19,171 bases of DNA from Promethearchaeota archaeon. GTDB taxonomy: Archaea > Asgardarchaeota > Lokiarchaeia > Sigynarchaeales > SOKP01. Within the stretch, counting starts at the first letter, position 1. Each line of letters starts with the position of its first letter. The translations under genes were made by a program, and so were the position numbers. Below, piece by piece: positions 8,345 through 16,400 of the stretch. The notes under the pieces were generated by a model that saw only the letters and a list, made by a program, of their open reading frames with translations, was not told where the DNA came from and searched no databases. The DNA lies in assembly GCA_016839845.1 (NCBI GenBank), contig JAEOTL010000086.1:1-19171 (forward strand), in the 5' to 3' direction.

Positions 8345-11300
8345 ATGATAGTAAAAAGAGTTTATGCAATATCTAAAAGAAAAACCAAGGTTATTGGAGT
8401 TCTCCTAGTTTTAGTTATCTTCCCATTACTTTTCAATCCATATTTATTCAGTTTATATGATGTAAACGCTTTAGATGATAATGAAAATAATTCAAGAAAA
8501 AATGAACCAAATCCCTCCTCACAGTTCCCTGAGAATGCTAATGATTTTGATTATTATAAAACTATAACAATCGATCATACAAAAATCTCAGGGACTGAAA
8601 ATCTTATTGACTTTCCCTTGCTAATATCAATTTTTGATTCAGATCTTCACGACTATACTCAGTCTGATGGTGATGATATTGCATTCTCAAATGAATTTCA
8701 GTGGTTAGATCATGAAATTGAATTATTTAATCAATCATATAATGCAACTCACGCTCGGTTGGTAGCCTGGGTGCGCATCCCCTTTCTCTCTGTTGCTGAG
8801 GATACCATTATTAGAATCTATTATGGAAATTCCCTTATGGATTCTAGAGAAAATCCCACAAGTGTGTGGAATAATAATTTTGAGGCAGTGTGGCATATGA
8901 ATCAAGATCCCTCCTCTTCTAATATCTTAGATAGTACAGCCAATAATAATGATCTAACTCCTTCTGGATTCAGCTCTGATCAACGAATTTATGATGGGGA
9001 ACTTGGAACCGCTATTGCTTTTGACGGAAACAATAATTATCTTAGCATTAGCTCCTTTTCAGGACCCACGGATGGATTTACCTTTCAAAGCTGCTTTAAG
9101 TTTGATGCTGAATATACAGTTGGTGGAAGATTAATGTATCTTTCTAGTGGCAATACACCCTCATACGGCAACGAAATGCCACGATGGAGATTTTATAATG
9201 GTAGTAGTATTGGTAGTGTAGCAACCTCTTTGGATAATAGCGATTCTGTTCGCGGGAATAAGGATGTTTGGGCTGCTGATACTTGGTTCCATTATGCCTT
9301 TAGATTTTCAGTACCAATTCGAACAACAACCCTTTATCTTAATAGCGCCGTTGATGGTATTAAGGTTGATTCTGATCTTCAAGTTCCACATTCTGTTTGG
9401 GATATGTTATGTATTGGTTCGGATTGGGGGGCTCGTGTATGGGGACCAGGAGCAATCTCGGAGTTTCGGGTGGTTAAAATTCCCCTTTCAGCCGATTGGA
9501 TAACAACTGAATATAACAATCAATATAATCCTAATTCGTTTTATTCTATCAGCAGTGCTAATGCCGTTTATATTCCATCAATATTAGATTTCCAATACTT
9601 TAAAGAAATCACGATTGATCATACCCAAGTAATCGGAACAACTGATCATATTAATTTTCCAATTCTAATTTCAATTTTTGATGCTGATTTACATGATAAT
9701 GTTCAAGCTGATGGAGCTGATATCGCATTTAACAATGGTACCTCATGGTTATTTCATGAAATTGAACTTTTTAATCTAAATTATAATAGCACTCATGCAC
9801 AATTAATTGCTTGGGTTCGCATACCCTATTTATCTACGGCTACTGATACAACTATTACTATGCATTATGGGAACGATACGATAAGCTCACGTCAAAATCC
9901 TGAAGGAGTGTGGGTTGCATATAAATCGGCATGGCACTTTAACGAGCCATCAGGCACTGGGGCATATATCAAAGACTCTACATCAAATAACTACGATGGA
10001 ACACCGTTCGGGACACAATTTCTACAATCAGGACAAATAGATGGGGCCCGAGAATTCTCAGGTTCGGGTGATAATAGGATCATCATCAACCAAGGTGATG
10101 AATTTTTCAATGGGGAAAATACGTTTACTTTCTCATTTTGGATATATCCTAATTATCAATCAGATGCGGAATGGGAATCAATGTCAGATCGTTTGGTTTT
10201 TTATAAGTCAAGTTCTATTAGGCTTTCTCGTCTTCACCGTCAAAACTGGTTTCCAGCAGGAGAAGGAAGATATCAAGCTGATATTGAATTTACTACATTT
10301 GGTACTACATATCAAAACGTGGCAATATATCGGCAAGAATGGACCTATATTACCTATTCATATGATGGTAGTTATTTGAGAGCATATGCAAATGATCAAT
10401 TAATGGGCAGTCAATATATTGGAGGATATCCTCTCCGTACTGATTCAAGCTCCTTTTACTTAGGGAGTTTTAATAGTTTTAAAGGATTTCTAGATGAATT
10501 TCGTGTTTCAAACGCTCCACGATCAGATGGCTGGGTTGCTACAGAATATTATAATCAATATGATCCTGCCTCTTTTTATTCAATCGGTAATGCCATTGAA
10601 GTTGATAAAAATGCTCCCTCTGATGCAAGCTATTTTACTCATTATAAAATTATAACCATTGATCAATTACTTGTTTTTGGATCAGGATACCATTCGAATT
10701 TTCCTTTACTTATTTCTCTTTTCGATTCTGATTTACATAGTGATGTTCAAGCAGATGGGGATGATATAGCTTTTTCCTTAGGATCAATGTGGTTGGATCA
10801 CGAAATTGAACTATTTAATAAAAATTATAATGGAACACACGCGGAATTGGTCGCATGGGTGCGGATTCCTGAACTTTCAACTTCTCTTGATACGTATATT
10901 AGGATGTATTATGGAAATGCTACCATGAGTGCGCGTGAAAACCCGGTAGGTGTATGGGATGCTTCTTATAAAGGAGTATGGCATCTTGAAGAATCAAGTG
11001 GATTTACCCTCGATTCTACTTTTTTCAGTGAAAATGGTCTAGTGACTGGTACAGTTATACGCCCCTCTAACGGTCAAATTAGTAATGCCTATAATTATGG
11101 AACAGACGGAACTTTTAATGTAGGAGATCCTGGTGATGGGCATCTAGATTTTGGCACAGAAAGTTTTATGGTTAGTATGTGGATAAATATTGATACTAGT
11201 ACAGGAACCTGGCAAATTCCTCTTTATAAAGGAGCTTCTAGTACATGGGATCCGGGGTATTGTTTTGCAACTCCAACAACAGGAGATAGTCTAAGATTTC

Positions 11301-14300
11301 ATATTACTGACGGAACTAGCAACATTCCTAGCCCTTCTGCTAGTATTGATTTCGATTCCTGGACATATATCGTAGGAATTGTCGATAGAACAAATAACCT
11401 TATTCGTATCTACAAGGATGGTATTGAGGTGGGATCTGGGGTAGATATCAGTGGAATTTTAAGTTTAGCCGACACACAAAATTTAGATTTTCAATGTGCT
11501 CACCCTACTTACGATTTTGATGGTTTGCTAGATGAGGTTAGGGTTTTGAACCTAACCCGTTCTAATAGCTGGATTAAAACAGAATATTATAACCAATACG
11601 ATCCTAATTCTTTTTACTCTATAGGACAAGAACAAGGGAAACCAGGGGTATTGTATAGTAATCTTCAAGTTAATGCAATAGATTTGGCTGGAAACCCCAT
11701 TCCTTCCGCAAATATTTCGATATACAATCAATCTATTCTTATCGGGAGTAATCTTACTGATTCTAACGGTTATACATTATTCATGAATATTATTCAAGCA
11801 GAATATAATTTTACTGCTTCAGTAACTTCAGATATAGGAAATTACGTCGAAATTGTTAACATTACCTCCGAAGCCATAGTAATTAATCAAACATTTCAAA
11901 CTATCAATATAATTTGTGATATTAGTTCGAATTTCTTTGAAATCATTGATATTGATGGGATTGCGGTTGATTCTGGGTGGATGATTGTGGGAAATAGCAC
12001 TCATGAGCTTCAGAATTGCACAATTGATGGTAATGGGCACACACGATTCTGGTGGGTAGATACTCTTCCATATCAATATAATTACACAGTTTTTTATCAG
12101 GATACTGATTATAATCCGCAAATTATTCCAGTTGCTTCGGGGGATATAACTGTCCCAAATTCCACAATTCAAGTACAGGCGAGTTTAACGACCGTAGACT
12201 TCACAGTTTTCACGCTTGTGACCCAAGAATCCGTTAGTGGGGTAAAATTATTATTAACTGCTTTGAATACGGGAGAGAGTATAGTAAACTTGACTTCTGA
12301 TAATGATGGAAAAGCTACAATGAGATGGTTAAATTCTTCGGGAATAAACGGAAATTATTCTTTGCAACTTGAATTTTTTGGAGCTTCACGGAGATTTAAC
12401 ATGACGAGTATTACGCAAAGTTTAGTTCCAGAAACAAATTTCACAGTTTCTGCTAAGGAAAGTTATAATATCTATATTGAAATTTCACTAGAAAACTACG
12501 AGACAGAATTAATATCTTTAAACCCTACTGATTATATTTCGGTAGATTATGGCTCCCAGCTGAAATTAAGGATATTGTTTAACGTGAGTAGAGCAGTGGG
12601 AGCGGAACAATTATTAGGACCTACTTATAGCGATTTAATGTCATATAAAATATTTAAAGGAGCAGATCTTATTCAAATTGGAGATTTGGGTATTGAGAGT
12701 GATTATATAGGTGCTCATTCTTCAATTATCGATACAGAAAATTTAGAAAGCGATGTAACTTATTTACTCTTTGTTACAGCTCAAAAATCGGGGTATTCAA
12801 TACCTCAAGAGATACTACTTCAATTAAGTGTTCTGGAAAATAGTTTAATTCTAAATCAATCTCAAAATGATGACTCAATACAATCAGTTTATTGGTCAGA
12901 GAGTTTAGACGTATCTGTAAAAGCTTATGGAGAATTTTCTGAGAGTTTTACTATGGGGACTGGTATTTTTCAAGATGTGGATCATAATCTTAGGTTTTCT
13001 CTCCCAAATGTTAATACTAATTGGAATCTAACACAAATTACATTTAACCTGTATAATATCTCGTGGAATGTTAATGCGTCTGATATAAATATATCGATTT
13101 TAGATCCCTTTGGAGTCAACCGAGTATATAATATCTCTAATCATGCAGGATGGGATTATAATCTTGGTGTCTGGACGGGGATCATCATAAGTATTAATCA
13201 GGAAAGCCCTACACTGGATAATAATTTTGAATTTTTTATTAGTGGAACATTTGATAATACTATTGATGTTATTGTTGACGCATCCTTCATTAGAAATGAG
13301 ATTAATGCTCAATACCATAAATATAATATTTCAAACCTAATTTCATTTATATCCGAATCTGAAGGGTGGGCGATAAAAAATATCACATTTTTAATTGAAA
13401 ATTGTTACAATACCTTAACATGGGAAAAAGTGAACCTGTCTACTCTCACTAACTTAAATATAACAACTGCTAATGGATTTAAATATTCCCTTAATTCTGG
13501 AGATGAAAATGGGAACGGTGTATTACAAATAGATGATAAAATTATTTATCCCCTTGATAATCAATATTTATTTTCTATTGAAAGTGCTCCAAATACTATT
13601 TTTGATGTAATAATCAAGGTTGAGTATGTTCAAGAGTTCTATCAAAACCAATATCTAGAAACTTTAAATGTATCAGACTTACAAAACAATATATCTAATG
13701 GAGGATCTTATCAAATAAGTTTAACAGCTGATTGGGATGAAAAATATGCAGTTTTATTAATTAATGATATAAATAACCAAATTCAATATTTTTCTCCCTC
13801 AGAAATTGCTATGAACATCACAATTGGGGGCCAAACGTACAGTGTTAGTAATACTCTCCCGGGACAAGGAATTGTTTCGCTAACGAGTCTAAATAAAGAC
13901 AATGTATATTCAGCAGTCATAGAAACAAACCAACCCGTTAATTTTACACTTTCTTATAAAATCAGCTACTTAAGAAAAATTACCTATGAAACTTTAGGGA
14001 AAGTCACGTATTTCATAAAAGAATCTTCAGATATATCTGGAACAATTAACTATTATATCAGTTTGGGAGCATATTTACAAACAATAGATACTTCTCTTAT
14101 AGATTCTGGTTATTATACTATTAGTTTGGAAGCATCTAAGGAGAATTACGTAACGGCATCTAAAGATTTGGATTTCATCGTTATGAATCGTTTAACCCTA
14201 ATAAATGGTGATTCTACATTGTATAGAAAAATTGAATTCATTTATATCAAAGACGCATTCAATTTCACCTTTTTATATACAGACGTGCTAACAGGTGGCT

Positions 14301-16276
14301 TAATTACAGATTTAAAAACCCAATTTTTTATGTGGGAAAAATATGATATTCAAGGAAATGTTACGGATAACGGTGCGGGAACATTATTTCAAAGGTTTGA
14401 TGGATCTCTTATATTAGATTTCGATTCTGAGACGAGAGATGTTGGAGACTATTTATTAATTGTGAACTTAGAGAAAGAGAATTATGAATATAAGAATGCC
14501 ATGATTCTTCTCACAATTAAGACCCGTTTCCTTTCATATTCTTTAAGTAATAATTTTGAAAACAATCAATTAAGCATAGTACAGGGGAAAGATGTAATAA
14601 TCCAAGTAAACTTAACCGATCCAACACGAGGAGGAATTCCTTTGTTAAATGCTTCCATAACACTAACGATTAATGGGAAGGACTATAACTTCACTGAATA
14701 TATTAATGGTAACTATAGTTTAATCTTCAGAACTTATGAGGTGAATGCGTTTTTCTCATCAAAAACCCTTACAGGAATTATTAATATCACCAGAGAAGAT
14801 TATTTCTCAGAACAGTTTTTCATCACAATCGTTGTTGAAATGGAAGAGATTTTCCCGGGAATGCCCACATTTTACTTTTTGATAATAATATTTGCCATTC
14901 TTGCCGTTGTCGGAAGCATTGTTGGGTATCGAGTCTACAAAAAAGCGACTATCCCTATCTTTATTAAAAATGTAAGAGAGATAAAAAAAGAAATCAAGGA
15001 TGGAAAAGAAGTCTCAGAATCGTTGTTATATCCCCAAAAAGAAGTTTTTGTTGGAGAAATAGTGAGAGATAAATGGAGTAACGTCGGTCTTTCGATGGGA
15101 GATATTTTAGGGATTGAAATTAAAAAAAGTAAAAAAATACCAAAAATAAAGTACACTGAACCTAAAGAAGTTCATGATCTCAAACCATTGGGACTATTAT
15201 TGATGAAATGGGATGAAAGAATAGGGGTTGAACTCTTAGGAAGATATCCTGAAGATGCAAATATGTCTGAGAAAGCATTAATGCAAATCTATGGAACCCA
15301 TGAATATAGTGGGGAAAAAGGTGCAATTACATTGATAAGAGGGAATTTAAATGTCCTATCATATTATACTGGACCCGAGACGGGTTATTATATTATCTTA
15401 ATCTTAAGTGAGGAGGATGATCCTGATATGTATGAAGGAGCAATGGCAAATGTCGCACAATTAATCTTGCAAAACATTGAGGATGATGTCTACATTGAAA
15501 TGATTCCTTCTATTTTCCAGCGTTTGTCAGTTTATCCGTCTCTTTCGTATGAGCAAAATCTCATCTTTCATTATCAAGATTCTGTAAAACAAATGATTAT
15601 CAATATCTTAAGAGATTATGGAGTAATAACTAAGTCAGAATTGATAATATGGGTGAGAGATAGAGAATTAGAAGGTATTATTGACCTAGAAGCAATATTG
15701 GCTGAACTTATTAAAATTGAATTGATTAAAGTGGCTTCTGTAAAAGGAATTCCGTCAGAGTTGATTTTTCTTACAAAAGATATTTTCATGCTCCGGGTAC
15801 CACCAGATAGTTTATTTAAAGATCCTGCGAGTTATGGATTACCAACAACATTAACTAAACTGTATCAAGAAGAAGTTCAGAATTTCTTCAATGATTATCA
15901 ACCAACGGAAATAGATACAGTTAAGCTTCTTAATAGTTTAATTAATCCTGAAGTATACGAAACAGTACGTTTGTTAAGAACAGCAATAGTCACGATGAAA
16001 GATTTTGAGAAATTAAAAAATAAAGGAGTCAGTGATATTTATGGTGTATTGAGAAAGTTATGGGATATAAATATGATCAGAGTCTTCAAAGATGAGAATG
16101 GAGTGGAATATTATACCCTCTTTACTGACTTTCACGTTAATCTGATTTTTCCAAAATACCTATTAAATGTAATTAAGGTATTAAATGACCAAAAATCTAA
16201 ATCTGATAAAGTTTTAATCCAATATCTTAATATACTTGAAGAAGCCTATTATAACCTCAAATCAGAAGAACTGTGA
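8345..16276 (+). CDS. Giant transmembrane surface receptor, copy 2: same plan as copy 1, different first and second LamG
   Basis: The protein is 2643 aa and colinear with copy 1, five residues longer. A basic start (KRVYAISKRKTK) leads into a hydrophobic stretch at about 16-37 that ends in a P-L-x-F-N motif shared by all three copies. Modules lie at about 68-402, 415-748 and 763-1094. The stalk repeats the copy 1 landmarks: an Ig-like/carboxypeptidase-regulatory segment, conserved Cys in Q-N-C-T-I-D-G and E-N-C-Y-N-T, and a calcium-loop-like D1720-x-N-G-N-G-x4-D1730-D1731. The TM helix is at about 2176-2195 with the same G-S-I-V-G motif. The tail has the longin-like domain (about 2280-2383) and winged-helix-like regions (about 2412-2487 and 2524-2613). 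Around the membrane, 33 of 36 residues are identical to copy 1 (hand count from I-V-V-E-M-E-E to Y-R-V), whereas LamG 1 and 2 hardly align with those of copy 1. No frameshift or degradation is seen, so the gene looks functional. Role as for copy 1, presumably with different ligand preference (inference). Confidence 0.85.
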   Translation: MIVKRVYAISKRKTKVIGVLLVLVIFPLLFNPYLFSLYDVNALDDNENNSRKNEPNPSSQFPENANDFDYYKTITIDHTKISGTENLIDFPLLISIFDSDLHDYTQSDGDDIAFSNEFQWLDHEIELFNQSYNATHARLVAWVRIPFLSVAEDTIIRIYYGNSLMDSRENPTSVWNNNFEAVWHMNQDPSSSNILDSTANNNDLTPSGFSSDQRIYDGELGTAIAFDGNNNYLSISSFSGPTDGFTFQSCFKFDAEYTVGGRLMYLSSGNTPSYGNEMPRWRFYNGSSIGSVATSLDNSDSVRGNKDVWAADTWFHYAFRFSVPIRTTTLYLNSAVDGIKVDSDLQVPHSVWDMLCIGSDWGARVWGPGAISEFRVVKIPLSADWITTEYNNQYNPNSFYSISSANAVYIPSILDFQYFKEITIDHTQVIGTTDHINFPILISIFDADLHDNVQADGADIAFNNGTSWLFHEIELFNLNYNSTHAQLIAWVRIPYLSTATDTTITMHYGNDTISSRQNPEGVWVAYKSAWHFNEPSGTGAYIKDSTSNNYDGTPFGTQFLQSGQIDGAREFSGSGDNRIIINQGDEFFNGENTFTFSFWIYPNYQSDAEWESMSDRLVFYKSSSIRLSRLHRQNWFPAGEGRYQADIEFTTFGTTYQNVAIYRQEWTYITYSYDGSYLRAYANDQLMGSQYIGGYPLRTDSSSFYLGSFNSFKGFLDEFRVSNAPRSDGWVATEYYNQYDPASFYSIGNAIEVDKNAPSDASYFTHYKIITIDQLLVFGSGYHSNFPLLISLFDSDLHSDVQADGDDIAFSLGSMWLDHEIELFNKNYNGTHAELVAWVRIPELSTSLDTYIRMYYGNATMSARENPVGVWDASYKGVWHLEESSGFTLDSTFFSENGLVTGTVIRPSNGQISNAYNYGTDGTFNVGDPGDGHLDFGTESFMVSMWINIDTSTGTWQIPLYKGASSTWDPGYCFATPTTGDSLRFHITDGTSNIPSPSASIDFDSWTYIVGIVDRTNNLIRIYKDGIEVGSGVDISGILSLADTQNLDFQCAHPTYDFDGLLDEVRVLNLTRSNSWIKTEYYNQYDPNSFYSIGQEQGKPGVLYSNLQVNAIDLAGNPIPSANISIYNQSILIGSNLTDSNGYTLFMNIIQAEYNFTASVTSDIGNYVEIVNITSEAIVINQTFQTINIICDISSNFFEIIDIDGIAVDSGWMIVGNSTHELQNCTIDGNGHTRFWWVDTLPYQYNYTVFYQDTDYNPQIIPVASGDITVPNSTIQVQASLTTVDFTVFTLVTQESVSGVKLLLTALNTGESIVNLTSDNDGKATMRWLNSSGINGNYSLQLEFFGASRRFNMTSITQSLVPETNFTVSAKESYNIYIEISLENYETELISLNPTDYISVDYGSQLKLRILFNVSRAVGAEQLLGPTYSDLMSYKIFKGADLIQIGDLGIESDYIGAHSSIIDTENLESDVTYLLFVTAQKSGYSIPQEILLQLSVLENSLILNQSQNDDSIQSVYWSESLDVSVKAYGEFSESFTMGTGIFQDVDHNLRFSLPNVNTNWNLTQITFNLYNISWNVNASDINISILDPFGVNRVYNISNHAGWDYNLGVWTGIIISINQESPTLDNNFEFFISGTFDNTIDVIVDASFIRNEINAQYHKYNISNLISFISESEGWAIKNITFLIENCYNTLTWEKVNLSTLTNLNITTANGFKYSLNSGDENGNGVLQIDDKIIYPLDNQYLFSIESAPNTIFDVIIKVEYVQEFYQNQYLETLNVSDLQNNISNGGSYQISLTADWDEKYAVLLINDINNQIQYFSPSEIAMNITIGGQTYSVSNTLPGQGIVSLTSLNKDNVYSAVIETNQPVNFTLSYKISYLRKITYETLGKVTYFIKESSDISGTINYYISLGAYLQTIDTSLIDSGYYTISLEASKENYVTASKDLDFIVMNRLTLINGDSTLYRKIEFIYIKDAFNFTFLYTDVLTGGLITDLKTQFFMWEKYDIQGNVTDNGAGTLFQRFDGSLILDFDSETRDVGDYLLIVNLEKENYEYKNAMILLTIKTRFLSYSLSNNFENNQLSIVQGKDVIIQVNLTDPTRGGIPLLNASITLTINGKDYNFTEYINGNYSLIFRTYEVNAFFSSKTLTGIINITREDYFSEQFFITIVVEMEEIFPGMPTFYFLIIIFAILAVVGSIVGYRVYKKATIPIFIKNVREIKKEIKDGKEVSESLLYPQKEVFVGEIVRDKWSNVGLSMGDILGIEIKKSKKIPKIKYTEPKEVHDLKPLGLLLMKWDERIGVELLGRYPEDANMSEKALMQIYGTHEYSGEKGAITLIRGNLNVLSYYTGPETGYYIILILSEEDDPDMYEGAMANVAQLILQNIEDDVYIEMIPSIFQRLSVYPSLSYEQNLIFHYQDSVKQMIINILRDYGVITKSELIIWVRDRELEGIIDLEAILAELIKIELIKVASVKGIPSELIFLTKDIFMLRVPPDSLFKDPASYGLPTTLTKLYQEEVQNFFNDYQPTEIDTVKLLNSLINPEVYETVRLLRTAIVTMKDFEKLKNKGVSDIYGVLRKLWDINMIRVFKDENGVEYYTLFTDFHVNLIFPKYLLNVIKVLNDQKSKSDKVLIQYLNILEEAYYNLKSEEL
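8546..9550 (+). repeat. Copy 2, module 1: DUF2341 + LamG (variable type)
   Basis: The DUF2341 unit is the first-position type (H-T-K-I-S-G-T-E-N-L-I-D-F-P). The LamG (about 8900-9487) starts with an L-D-S-T-A-N-N-N-D strand and has its own loops, such as W-F-H-Y-A-F-R-F and a W-G-P-G-A-I-S-E-F-R edge. It shows no close match to LamG 1 of copy 1 or copy 3. Constant flanks are V-W-H-M upstream and S-A-D-W-I-T-T-E-Y downstream. Confidence 0.7.
9587..10588 (+). repeat. Copy 2, module 2: DUF2341 + LamG (variable type)
   Basis: The DUF2341 unit is second-position type. The LamG (about 9941-10522) contains F-T-F-S-F-W-I-Y-P and Y-I-T-Y-S-Y-D-G-S strands and ends F-L-D-E-F-R-V-S. The upstream edge is altered: the usual G-V-W-D-x-x-Y-x-G-V-W-H-L is shortened to G-V-W-V-A-Y-K-S-A-W-H-F, which marks where this cassette joins the frame. 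Confidence 0.7.
10631..11626 (+). repeat. Copy 2, module 3: DUF2341 + LamG (conserved type)
   Basis: Third-position DUF2341, and a LamG (about 10988-11560) closely similar to module 3 of copy 1, including both Cys residues and the long G-I-L-S-L-A-D-T-Q-N-L-D-F-Q-C run. At the DNA level its DUF2341 part is closer to copy 3 than to copy 1. Confidence 0.75.
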
Positions 16277-16300
16277 AAAAATAATTTGAAATTTACTATA

Positions 16301-16307
16301 TTTTTTT
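16301..16307 (+). terminator. Possible archaeal oligo-T terminator after copy 2
   Basis: A T7 tract begins 25 nt after the copy 2 stop codon, and a second T6 tract follows at 16356-16361. Archaeal RNA polymerase commonly stops at U-rich tracts without a hairpin. No hairpin is visible here. In such AT-rich DNA the evidence is modest. Confidence 0.35.
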
Positions 16308-16390
16308 CTTAAATTTGTAAATTCCTCTAAAAATAAATACTCAAATTGTCTATTGTTTTTTAAGAAGGTTTGACATAAATATCAAGTAAA

Positions 16391-16395
16391 AAGGT
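16391..16395 (+). promoter_or_regulatory. Possible Shine-Dalgarno sequence for copy 3
   Basis: AAGGT lies 5 nt before the ATG at 16401 and can pair with the archaeal 16S rRNA 3' end. The spacing is reasonable and it supports the chosen start. It is a better match than anything before copies 1 or 2. Confidence 0.35.
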
Positions 16396-16400
16396 ATAAG

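Larger units (their letters stand above)
16277..16400 (+). other. Intergenic gap between copies 2 and 3
   Basis: This 124-nt AT-rich gap is long enough for a terminator of copy 2 and a separate promoter for copy 3, unlike the 23-nt gap before copy 2. A TATA-like string (AAATAAATA, about 16329-16337) lies some 65 nt before the ATG. No coding potential was seen. Confidence 0.45.

Noticed and set aside
10041..10379. Plus-strand open frame of 112 codons in another phase
   Set aside because: It overlaps the second LamG of copy 2, which is convincing in its own frame. I considered a frameshifted cassette, but the main frame runs through cleanly.
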